Source: Actinokineospora spheciospongiae
GTDB taxonomy: Bacteria; Actinomycetota; Actinomycetes; Mycobacteriales; Pseudonocardiaceae
Length of the DNA stretch: 64,000 bases
Assembly: GCF_000564855.1 (NCBI RefSeq)
Contig: NZ_AYXG01000184.1
Coordinates: forward strand, 49,819 to 113,818
Direction: 5' to 3'
The position numbers were made by a program, and so were the translations under genes. A model generated the notes under the pieces. The model ran no database searches and was not told the origin of the DNA. It saw only the letters and a list, made by a program, of their open reading frames with translations. Of the stretch, positions 27,201 to 36,100 are shown in pieces. Positions within the stretch are counted from its first letter, which is position 1, and each line of letters opens with the position of its first letter.

Positions 27201-27922
27201 GGGAGTACTTCGCCCCCGGCGAGTTCTTCGCGCTCGACGACAGCGAGAAGCTGGCCCGCCCGTCGTTCGAGGAGTTGCAGGCGGGCAGGCGCACGGTGGC
27301 CGCGCCCCGGCGCGCGTTCGACGAGACCGGCTTCGAGACCGACACCGAGCCCGAGGAGATCGTCATCGACGCCCCCGCCACGGCCACCCCGGCCGCGCTG
27401 CGGGCCGCCCGCCGGGTCTCCAACCCGGTGGACCCGGCGTCGGTGGAGGTGGTGTCGGTGGGCACCACGCAGGCGGACACAATGGCGGTCAACGCAGCGC
27501 CCGTGGACGCGGTGCCAGGGGGCGCGGCGCGGGACCCGCGCCGCGCCGTCGCGCCGTCGCCCGCCGCCAGGGCCGCCGCCCGCGCCGCGGTCCGGCGCAC
27601 CGGGAAGTCCCGCTTCGCCGCGCAGGCCCCGACCCCGCTGGTCGTGGCCGACCCCGACTACGCCGTGGTCGGCGCCGGGCTGCGCGCCGAGCACCACCCG
27701 ACCTGGACCGAGGCCCGCGAGGCCGCGCTCGCCCGCGCCGCCGACGCTCCGGCCCAGCCGTTCACCACCCAGGCCGCCCCGCCCACCCAGGCCGCTCTGT
27801 CCACCCAGGCCGCCCCGCCCGCCGACGCGGGCGCCGCGGCCCGCTTCGCCGCCCCCGCGGGCCGCACCGGACGCGTCCGCGTCGTCCCGGTCGCCCCCGC
27901 CGCCTCCGGAGGAACCCGATGA
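24215..27922 (+). CDS. DUF6603 domain protein
   Basis: 1235-aa protein; ATG 24215 overlaps the previous stop (ATGA) and has GGAGG seven bases upstream. Residues ~1-250 are helical (start PRNAQQQLVREVELVLEPLL). The long middle (~300-900) is beta-rich and holds the DUF6603 signature: LGFGFTLNGVGGLIGVNRRV, GALDSILFPKDPL, VGPMVKIGWGTPTLVTLDVA, LSVGGFHPRFTPPPGFP and GDNPRLRMESYLALTSNT. Residues ~1000-1235 are Ala/Pro/Thr-rich and probably disordered, with repeats of TQAAPPTQ. No secretion signal or membrane span is visible. DUF6603 has no assigned function; the many amphipathic strands would suit a large beta structure (inference). Confidence 0.8.
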   Translation: MSTPVPRNAQQQLVREVELVLEPLLLAAGGQWHLDALLEALGWDLSALPGGADLTGWLKDVTTAAQGITDLVEDPPQSLEDLVRVLQTAAAAFQAVRSIPAGIKAVDPQAVVRDLVDHLVVSYLVKHHQTLYHCLVLLGVVVPAADAPAQQATSVDGVPVRLPRSRSAVRPEKLLALVTDPVGTLTAEYGGLSLATEASAEAVAAKLLPRLGELLRSLGVESLVGLGDPDGSGLAGDGIAIGNRMLTLSKEVGDDRVSAVLGLTAAIASGETGGLGVVLVPSGAVAVEQVFGGWSLHADLSAAGPGVAIGPQGVTVSGGAPPHIGLTVELRRADGAPPLALGSATGTRLEIGDPRVWVAAELDPPADQPLDPAAQADVEVGVVARKAAVVIAGGDGDGFLGSVLPADGLRAEFELGLVWSRRGGLRFSGSAGLEAALPVHVRLGPLEVRDITVALVAGTDGLRATATGTARVELGPVKATVEKMGIAGTLAPAPGRDGNLGPIAAGAAFEPPKGIAIEVNAGPVTGGGYLFADHTKGEYAGAVALKLQALALRAVGILTTRMPDGSDGFSLLLIVSAEFTPIQLGFGFTLNGVGGLIGVNRRVDTDALRAGLTSGALDSILFPKDPLGKAGELVASLGAVFPVAKGRHVVGPMVKIGWGTPTLVTLDVALLLELPTPLRLAILGKLHMALPSEDKALVVINVDLLGVVDFEQGTAAVDARLRDSRIAAFPISGGLAMRANWLGKPAFALSVGGFHPRFTPPPGFPKVDRVQIALLSGDNPRLRMESYLALTSNTAQIGARVDLYAAALGFSVAGMLSFDALLQFEPFRFEVDIAGSLSLKKGSKQLLLVRVELGLSGPNRWHARGLARAEILFFDVEISFDRWFGKALPGAEQPAAVALLERVEQALADPGSWSAQLPHNGRPAVTVRKVPAAQGTLLAHPTGTLAVTQRVAPLGVTLENYGRAPIAGAKRFDLTSITVRGKAGGTGTALSTEEVREYFAPGEFFALDDSEKLARPSFEELQAGRRTVAAPRRAFDETGFETDTEPEEIVIDAPATATPAALRAARRVSNPVDPASVEVVSVGTTQADTMAVNAAPVDAVPGGAARDPRRAVAPSPAARAAARAAVRRTGKSRFAAQAPTPLVVADPDYAVVGAGLRAEHHPTWTEAREAALARAADAPAQPFTTQAAPPTQAALSTQAAPPADAGAAARFAAPAGRTGRVRVVPVAPAASGGTR

Positions 27923-30900
27923 CCGGCCTGACCTTCCTGTCCTGGGTGCGCGAGGGCCTCGCCGCCGACGGCGGGGACGCCGACCCGCTGGCGGGTCCGC
28001 TGCCCGCGCACGCCACCGTCACGCTGCACCCCCGGCTCAACGACCGGCCGGAGCTGTCGATCCCGACCCGGCTCTACGGGCCGGGTGACGTGACCGGCGT
28101 CGACCCGCAGCAGGTCGTGCGCTGCTCCCCCGCCCCGGACAGCGGCGACGCGCAGCCGAACATGCTCGCCGCCGTCGAGTTCGACCAGCCCGACCTGCCG
28201 TGGACGTTCAGCGCCGCCGCCGCGGACGGCCAGGGTCGGCTGCGGCCGTGGCTGGTGCTCGTGGTCGTCCCCGAGGCCGACGCCGAGGTCCTGCCCGGCG
28301 GTCAGGGCGGGTTGGCCCGGCTGCGCTGCGCCACCACCGAACTGCCCGACCTGGACGAATCATGGATGTGGGCGCACGCCCAGGTCGTGACCCAGGGCCT
28401 GGACAACACAGACAGTGCGGGCTCGGTTGGAGCTGTCCTGGCCGACCACCCCGAACTGGCGACCTCCCGGCTGCTGAGCCCGCGCAGGCTGCTGCCCCAG
28501 ACCCGATACGTCGCAGCCGTCGTCCCGGCGTTCGAGGCCGGGCGGCTGACCGGCCTCGGCCGCGAACTGACCACGGAGGACGAGGCGCGGCTGCGCCCCG
28601 CCTGGACCGCAGCGGGTCCCACGGCCAAGGAGCAGGACTGGGAGCTGCCGGTCTACCACCACTGGCGGTTCGGGACCGGCCTCGACGGCGACTTCGAGTC
28701 CCTGGTCACCCGGCTCAACCCCCGCGCGCTGCCCGGCACCGCCGGGGCGCGCAGGCTCGACGTGTCCGACCCCGGCGGCGGCCTGCCGAAGCTGGCGGAC
28801 CACGGCGTCGTCGACCTGGCGGGCGCGCTGCGCACCGCGGGCACCGACCCGCGCCCCTGGCACGCCGACACCGCCGACGAGGTGGGCGACGCCCTCGAAC
28901 GCGTCCTCGACGCGGGCCCCGACCCCGACGACCCCGCCCTGACCCCACCGGTCCACGGGTCCACGCACGCGGGCACCACGGGGATGCCGTCGCCGCAGGC
29001 GGGTCCGAAGTGGCTGCGCACCCTCAACCGCGATCCCCGCCACCGCGCCGCGGCGGGCCTCGGGGCCGAGGTGGTGCGCGCGCACCAGGAGGAGCTGGTC
29101 GCCGCCGCGTGGGACCAGGCCGCCGAGGTCCGCCGGGCCAACGAGGCGCTGCGCCAGGGCCAGCTCGCCCGCACCGTCGCCGACAGCCTGCACCGCAGGC
29201 TCGACGCGGTCACCACCGACGACGCCGCCCGCGCCCGGCTGCTCCAGGTCACCGCCCCCGCCGAGCAGGCCGCGGGCGCCATCGCGGCCAACCAGGAGGC
29301 GCGGTCCGCCCTGGACCCCGCGTTCCGCAAGGTGCTGCGGCCCGGCGGCCCGCTGGCCAAGGGCACCGGGCGCGGCGCGGACACCACCGCGGCGGACCTC
29401 GCGGCCGCGCTGAGCAAGCGCACCGCCACCGCCACCCCCGACCTGCCGCAGCCCGCGGGCGTGGTCAACGTCGAGGACGTCGCCGCGGGCAAGCGGGTCG
29501 GCTTCGACGACCTCGGTGTCGACCGGCTCACCGCCCGCCCCTGGGAGAACAGGTCCGGCCCGACCGACCTGACCCCCGAGGACGTGCCGGGCATCCGCAA
29601 CGTCGGCGCGGCGTGGACGGACCAGTCCACCGGCACCGTCGTCGACCGCGTGTTCGTCACGACGCACGACGGCCGGGTCATGTCCGCCCGGTACAGCGGC
29701 GGCGCGGTCACCTGGACCGACCACGGCAGGCCGGAGGGCACGGCCGCCGTCAGCGCCCCCGCCGCGCTGGGCACCGAGCAGGTCGTCGTCCTCGGCGAGG
29801 ACGGCCAGTTGCACCGGCTGGCCTGGGACGGCGACCGCTGGGCGTGGAAGGCGCACGCGCGCCTGCCGGGGACCCCGCTGCTCGCCTTGGCCCCGTTCAT
29901 CGGCGCGGCCAAGCGCAGCGGCAAGCCCGGACCGGGTGACACAGTGACCTCCGGCACCTACTACAGCGTCTTCGCGGTCACCACGTCCGGGACGCTCGTC
30001 GAGCTGGACAGCAAGAACGGCGGCACGTGGTCCTACTCCGACCACGGCACCCCGCCGGGGGCCACCCTCGTGCCCGGTGGCCGCGTGTCCTTCGTGGCCG
30101 ACTGGACCGTCACGGTCGTCGCCAACGGCGGCAGGCTGTGGACGTTCAGCCTGGAGAGCGGGTCCTGGAGCTGGTTCGACACGAACCGGCCCGGCGTCAC
30201 GGGCCTGTCCCCGGTGGACCCGCCGATCGTGCTGGGGTCGAGCATGGGCGGCTGGGGCGCCAAGGGCGGTTCGACGACGATGCTCTACGAGCGCTACCTC
30301 CGCACGAGCTTCCCGATCGGGTTCGCCTGGCGCCAGCACGGCCTGCCGCACCCGCCCGTCGGCCAGGTGCTGGGCAAGTGGAACAACCGGGGCGTCTACA
30401 GCACGACCCGCTCCACGATCGCCTGGTTCGACGGCTCGAACTGGGTCGAGCGCGGCCCGCGCGGGCCCGTCGCGGGCGACCAGGCGCTGCAGGGCGTGCT
30501 GAGCCCGTACGGCAACGCCTGGTTGACCGACAACGACGGCAGGCTGCTGCGCTTCGACATGAACAGCGGCGCCTGGTACGACCACGGCAGGCCGAACCCG
30601 GGCGGGCGCGGCGCGCTGTTCGCCACGCCGACGCCGAACATCAGGTGGCGCAGCCAGGTCGGCTTCCGGTCCAACCTGCTCGTGGCCACCCGCGACAGCT
30701 CCGGCCCGCTGACCCGCTTCGGCCGCGACACCGACTTCGACGGGACGGCCACCGCGGGCTGGATGCGCAACGCCGTGCCGGACGTCCCGGCGACCGCGCA
30801 GTCGCTGACGCTGTGCGCCGCCGACCTCGGGGTGGCCGAGGGGACCACGACCGACCCCGACCTGGTGGCCGTCTGGGTGCAGAGCACCACCAGCGGCACC

Positions 30901-33192
30901 AGGGCCAGCTACCGGGTCGGCCGCGCGCTCAACGCGCAGGGCGCGCCGCAGAGCTGGGGCGCGGTGCGCACCCTGCCCGACGCGCTGTGCACGACCTACA
31001 ACGCCGACTGGAGCCTCAGCGACCACTGGACCATCGAGGCCGCGACCGCCACCCTCGCCGACCTCGACGGCGACGGCCGCCAGGAACTCGTCTTCGTCTA
31101 CGTGGGCGGCACGCGGACCATGCGCAGGCTGTTCCTGCGCATCGGCTGGAAGCTCGACCCGGTCACCGGGGCGGCGCTCGGCGGCTGGTCGGACTCGGTG
31201 GAGATCCCCTGGCCGGGCAGGCCGTCGAGCACGGCCCCCGCCGTCGCGGGCATCTCCGTGGCCGTGGCCGACCTCAACGGCGACCTGCGCCCGGAGCTGG
31301 TCGTCCTGCTCACCGAGAAGACGGCGGCGGGCGTCACCGCCTCCTACCGGATCGGCTGGAACCTCAACGCCCGGGGCACCGTCGCGGGCATCCCCTGGGG
31401 CGAGCGCTGGTCCGACGTCCGCCAGGTCCCCGGCGTCCACCCCACCGGGACGGCGGGCGTGGCCCTGGCGGTCGCCGACTACACCGGCAGCCAGCTCGCC
31501 GACCTGGTCGTCCTGGCCGCGCCGAAGACGACCGGTCCCAACCGGGCCGTCTACCGGATCGGCCGCGACGTCGTGAACGGCACGCCGACGGCGTGGTCGG
31601 ACCCCATCACCGCCGACCCGTCCGGCCCGTGGGGCGACGCGGTCACCGTGTGCTCGCTCGCCGTCGTGGACCTGCCCGGCGGCACGCTGGAGGCGAAGAT
31701 CGCGCATGCCAGCCGGTTCCGCGCCGCCGCCGCGGTGCACCAGACCGCGCTGCTGGCCGCGCAGTCGCGGGCCGAGCTGGAGGACGAACCGCGGCTGCCG
31801 CTCGCGGGCCTCGCCGACGCGGTGACCGGGGCGCTCGACCCGGAGGTCGCGGTGACCGGCCGGGTCCTGGGCCGGGTCGGCGGGGTCGACCTGGGCGGGG
31901 CCGGGCTGACCGACCCGCTGAGCCCGCTGCTGACACCGCCGGTGTTCGAGCAGCCGATGGCCGAGCTGCTGGCCGAGCTGGGCCAGGACCACCTGCTGCC
32001 CGGTGTGGAGTCCATCCCCGCCGAGACGCTGACGCTGCTGCGCACCAACAGCGAGTTCGTCGAGTCGTTCCTGGTCGGGGCCAACGACGCGCTCGGCCGC
32101 GAGCTGCTGTGGCGCGGGTTCCCCACCGACCGCCGCGCCACGTCCTTCCGGCAGTTCTGGGACAAGCGCGGCACCACCGAGCCGGGCCACGAACCCGCCG
32201 ACGTGCCGCCGATCGCGCAGTGGCCGCGCCGCGCGGGCCTGGGCGAGGTCGCGGGCGCGCACGGTGAGCAGGTCGTGCTGCTCCTGCGCGGTGAGCTGGT
32301 CCGCCGGTTCCCCGGCCTGACCGTCGTCGCCGGGCGGGCGTTGCCGCCGCGCACCCCGGGTGGGCCGTGCCTGCTGAGCCCGATTGAACGCGTGCAGCCG
32401 CTGTTCCTGGGCAGGCTGCACCCCGACGTGCTCTACGTCGGCTTCCCGCTGTCGGTCGCCGAGGTGCGCGGCACGCTGGAGTCCGGCGGGTCGGACCCGG
32501 GCTGGTTCTTCGTGTTCGAGGAGGAGGGCACCGAGCCGCGCTTCGGCCTGGACGCCGTGCCCACCACCGGCACCGTGCAGTACGGCGTCCCGCCGACGAC
32601 GTGGCGCGACCTGACCTGGGCGTCGGTGGCGGGCACCGCCACCGAGCTGGCCGGGCTGCGCCACCTGCGCGGGCGGTTGCCGTACACCCCGTCGCCGGTG
32701 CCGCTGCGCGCCCCGAGGTTCCCGCAGGAGCAGGTGGCGACGGCGACCTGGGCGCACAACAGCGCCCACGTCGCCCACGCGACCTACCAGCCACCGGCGC
32801 GGGTGGCCTTCCACGCCACCGACCTGCTCCCGTCGTTCGGCGCGGGCTGGCGGGTCACCCACGTCCGCAAGCACGGGTCGGGCAGCGACCGGGTCCGCGA
32901 GCTGGCCGGGCCGCTGCCCGGCGGCGGCTGGTGGCGCGCGACGGCCGCCGAGGTGGTCGAGGGCATCCTCGGCCGCGAGAACTACTACGTCGAGACCACC
33001 CCGGGCGTGCGGGTGAACCTGGTCGCGGTGCGCACCGGCGACCGGGTCGACCTGCGGACCGAGGCCAACGACACCGAGGGCGACAACCTGTCCGAGCTGC
33101 CGCCCATCCCCGCCGGGGCGGGCCTGCCGCCGCAGCTCGCCGACGCCACCGCCGCACCCACCGCACCCGCTGGAGCCCGAGAGAATGCCTGA
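27919..33192 (+). CDS. Giant protein with propeller-like DHG repeats and FG-GAP repeats
   Basis: 1757-aa protein, start ATG 27919 inside an ATGA overlap with GGAGG before it. Residues ~1-250 are a distinctive N-terminal domain (PRLNDRPELSIPTRLYGPGD, WLVLVVVPEADAE). Residues ~575-900 contain at least five ~55-aa repeats of type G-x-L-x3-D-x-W-x-W-x-DHG(R/T)P, such as DGRLLRFDMNSGAWYDHGRP, which recall lectin-type propellers. Residues ~1040-1200 hold FG-GAP/VCBS-like motifs (LADLDGDGRQELVFVY, VADLNGDLRPELVVLL). The C-terminal ~500 residues form another unassigned domain (LHPDVLYVGFPLSVAEVRGT, DPGWFFVFEEEGTEPRFGLD). No signal peptide. A binding function is plausible; the partner is unknown. Confidence 0.75.
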   Translation: MTGLTFLSWVREGLAADGGDADPLAGPLPAHATVTLHPRLNDRPELSIPTRLYGPGDVTGVDPQQVVRCSPAPDSGDAQPNMLAAVEFDQPDLPWTFSAAAADGQGRLRPWLVLVVVPEADAEVLPGGQGGLARLRCATTELPDLDESWMWAHAQVVTQGLDNTDSAGSVGAVLADHPELATSRLLSPRRLLPQTRYVAAVVPAFEAGRLTGLGRELTTEDEARLRPAWTAAGPTAKEQDWELPVYHHWRFGTGLDGDFESLVTRLNPRALPGTAGARRLDVSDPGGGLPKLADHGVVDLAGALRTAGTDPRPWHADTADEVGDALERVLDAGPDPDDPALTPPVHGSTHAGTTGMPSPQAGPKWLRTLNRDPRHRAAAGLGAEVVRAHQEELVAAAWDQAAEVRRANEALRQGQLARTVADSLHRRLDAVTTDDAARARLLQVTAPAEQAAGAIAANQEARSALDPAFRKVLRPGGPLAKGTGRGADTTAADLAAALSKRTATATPDLPQPAGVVNVEDVAAGKRVGFDDLGVDRLTARPWENRSGPTDLTPEDVPGIRNVGAAWTDQSTGTVVDRVFVTTHDGRVMSARYSGGAVTWTDHGRPEGTAAVSAPAALGTEQVVVLGEDGQLHRLAWDGDRWAWKAHARLPGTPLLALAPFIGAAKRSGKPGPGDTVTSGTYYSVFAVTTSGTLVELDSKNGGTWSYSDHGTPPGATLVPGGRVSFVADWTVTVVANGGRLWTFSLESGSWSWFDTNRPGVTGLSPVDPPIVLGSSMGGWGAKGGSTTMLYERYLRTSFPIGFAWRQHGLPHPPVGQVLGKWNNRGVYSTTRSTIAWFDGSNWVERGPRGPVAGDQALQGVLSPYGNAWLTDNDGRLLRFDMNSGAWYDHGRPNPGGRGALFATPTPNIRWRSQVGFRSNLLVATRDSSGPLTRFGRDTDFDGTATAGWMRNAVPDVPATAQSLTLCAADLGVAEGTTTDPDLVAVWVQSTTSGTRASYRVGRALNAQGAPQSWGAVRTLPDALCTTYNADWSLSDHWTIEAATATLADLDGDGRQELVFVYVGGTRTMRRLFLRIGWKLDPVTGAALGGWSDSVEIPWPGRPSSTAPAVAGISVAVADLNGDLRPELVVLLTEKTAAGVTASYRIGWNLNARGTVAGIPWGERWSDVRQVPGVHPTGTAGVALAVADYTGSQLADLVVLAAPKTTGPNRAVYRIGRDVVNGTPTAWSDPITADPSGPWGDAVTVCSLAVVDLPGGTLEAKIAHASRFRAAAAVHQTALLAAQSRAELEDEPRLPLAGLADAVTGALDPEVAVTGRVLGRVGGVDLGGAGLTDPLSPLLTPPVFEQPMAELLAELGQDHLLPGVESIPAETLTLLRTNSEFVESFLVGANDALGRELLWRGFPTDRRATSFRQFWDKRGTTEPGHEPADVPPIAQWPRRAGLGEVAGAHGEQVVLLLRGELVRRFPGLTVVAGRALPPRTPGGPCLLSPIERVQPLFLGRLHPDVLYVGFPLSVAEVRGTLESGGSDPGWFFVFEEEGTEPRFGLDAVPTTGTVQYGVPPTTWRDLTWASVAGTATELAGLRHLRGRLPYTPSPVPLRAPRFPQEQVATATWAHNSAHVAHATYQPPARVAFHATDLLPSFGAGWRVTHVRKHGSGSDRVRELAGPLPGGGWWRATAAEVVEGILGRENYYVETTPGVRVNLVAVRTGDRVDLRTEANDTEGDNLSELPPIPAGAGLPPQLADATAAPTAPAGARENA

Positions 33193-36100
33193 CACCACCA
33201 CCGAGGTCCCGTGGACCCTGGCCGCCGACCACCCGGTGGCGCTGCTCCCGGTGCGGCTGGAGACCCGGTTCACCGACACCGAGCTGCTCGTCCGCGTCTA
33301 CCCGGACGAGATCCACGTCGACAGCCACGAGCCGCCGCTGACCGCCGACGAGGCCGAGTGGGGCAAGCGGTACTGGACGGCCGTGTGGCGCGCGGGCCTT
33401 CCCGGCGTCGAGACCGACCCGGCGGAGCGTGCCGCCTGGGAGGAGCTGGCGGGCCGCTACGGCGCCGAGCGCGCCTCCTGGGTCGCCCGCGTGCTGGAAC
33501 CGACCAACCCGCAGGCCCGCCCGTCCGGCACCCCCGCGTTCCCGGCCACCGCGCCGTTCCGCGAGGGCCCGTGGACCAAGCGGGCCGTCGCCCGCGCCAT
33601 GCCGACGCGCTGGCACGTGCACGGCCACCCCATCGCCGCGGGCGCGGCCGTGCAGCGCGTGGTCGGCAAGCCGGTGCCGCGACCGCTGCCCATCGGCCCC
33701 AGCCCGGACCGGACCGCCGACCTGGACCCGGCCGCGCCGCCGGTCGACGCCGACACCGCCTGGCTGGTCGACTTCACCGCCGCCGAGGCGGTCGGCATGG
33801 CCGTGCGGCTGCCCCGCGCGGTCAACGGCGTCAGCGGCTACCGCACGCTCATCGCGCACGGCGTCGTCGAGCAGGCGGGTGCGGCGGGCGAGGTCCCGGC
33901 CGAGGCCACCGCGCGCGAGCTGGCCGACCTGTTCGAGGCCCAGTTCCACACCAGGGGCATGGGTTTCGTCGCCCCCGGCGCCGCCACGAACAACACCGCC
34001 ACCGCCGCGTCCACGCACAGCCGCAACGACCCCGAGGCGCGGGCCGCGCTGCGCGTGCGCCACGGCGACGCCGCCCCGGCGGCTCCCGACGCCGCCGCCC
34101 GGGTGCTGACCACCGCGCTCGGCCTGCCGCTGACCTCGACCGGCGGAGCGGGCGGCCCGGCCGCCGCCACGCCCGGCGCGCTCGCCCGGGCGCGGGGCGC
34201 GGGCCGCGCCGACGACAAGCGCGTCCGCGACATGGCCACCGCGCTGTGGGCGGTCACCGGCGGGTACACGCTGACCCAGCTCACCGCGGGCCGGTTCACC
34301 GAGGGGCAGGTCCGCGGCGTGCGCGAACACCTGCGCCGCTACGTCCGCCCGGCGGGCCCGCTGCCGATGCTGCGGGTGGGCAAGCAGCCCTACGGCGTGC
34401 TGCCGGTGCTGCCGGTGGACAGGTGGGTCAGCACGGAGATGAACGAGTGGCCCGGTCTGCACCCGGACGTCGTGCCGTTCCTGCGGACCCTGCGCGACCG
34501 GATCTGGCGGCCCGCCGCCGACGACCCGGCCGCCGTCCCGCGCATCACCCGCGCCCCGCAGGACGACCAGGTCGTCGCCCGGGCGCTGGCGATGGCCCCC
34601 ACCGCGCGCCGGGTCTTCGCCCGCAGCTCGCTGGGCGTGGACTACATCACCGCGCTGTGGCGCTTCGCCGAGCTGGCGCTGAGCGAGCAGTGGCGCACCG
34701 ACCTCGGCGCCGCCGCGGCGGCCCTGGCCGCCCGCTTCGGCCTCGGCCCGTTCGACGTGCGGTTGGCGAAGTTGGTGCACGCCAAGGAGTCCTACCCGCT
34801 CGACGCGCCGTGGACGCTGGCCCCGGAGACCGTCGCGGGCGGGCGCCCGGTCGACTACCTGGCCGCCCTCGGCTCCGCCGCCCGCACCCCGGGCGAGCTG
34901 CGCGACGCGGTCGACCTCGGGCCCGCCGCGTCCACCCCGCTGCTGTACCGGCTGGTCCGGCACGCGCTGCTGGTCGAGTTCGGCATGGCCGCCGAGCGCG
35001 TCCTGGGTCCGCTGGCCGAACCCGAATTGGTCGGCGTCGACGACCGCGCCGCGACGCAGACGGTGTTCACCCGCCTGGACTCGCCGATGCCCGGCTGGTC
35101 CGGTTCCGTCGGCGCCTGGGTGCGCGGCCCCGGCGCCGCCGACTCCCGCGCCCACCAGGTGACCGAGGCTTCCACCGCGGTGCGCGCGCTGGCCGACGTG
35201 CCGCCCGCCGACCTGGAACGCATGCTCGCCCAGCAGCTCGACACCACCTCCCACCGCCTGGACGCGTGGCTGACCTCGCTGGCCACCCGCCGCCTGGAGT
35301 GGCAGCGCGCCGCCAAGCCCACCGGCGTGCACCTGGGCGGCTACGGCTGGGTCACCGACGTCGTGCCGCGCCCGACCGCGCCGAGCCGGGTCACCGCGCT
35401 GCCGCCGGACGAAGCGGGGCCGCTGGTCAACGCCGGGTCCGACGTGCCGTCACCCATCCACGCGCCCTCCCCCGCGCACGCGGTCACCGCCGCCGTGCTG
35501 CGCGCCGCCCAACGCGCCCACGGCGACCGGCCGGACGCGCCCACCGCGGTGGACCTGACCTCCGAGCGCGCCCGCGCCGCCGCGTGGGTCCTCGACGGGG
35601 TGCGCCAGGGCCAGCCGCTCGGCGCGCTGCTCGGGGCCAGGGTGGAGCGCTGGGTCCGCGACCACCCGCTGCCCGCGCTGTCGTCCTGGATCGACCGGCT
35701 GCGCGCGCTCGCCCCGCTCCGTTCGTCCTCTGTGGACACCGAGGGCACGCCGACCGAGGTGGTCGCGTTCCGCGACGCCCTCGACGGCCTGGCCCTGCAC
35801 CGCCGCGCGAGCGCGGGCAGGCTCGACCCGGTCCGCGACGTCGGCGCCACCGCGGGCTCCGCCGACGCCACCGCGCTCGCCCAGGTGTTCGCGAAGCTGG
35901 CCGACCTGGTCGACGCCGTGGCCGACACGCTCCTGGTCGAGGGCGTGCACCAGGCCGTGCAGGGCAACCCGCTGCGGGCGGGCGCCACCATCGCCGCCAT
36001 GTCCACCGGCGAGGCGCCCCCGCCGGAGCCGGAGTCGCTGCGCACCCCGCGCACCGGTGACGCGGTGACCCACCGGGTCGCCGTCCTGCTCGACGGCACC

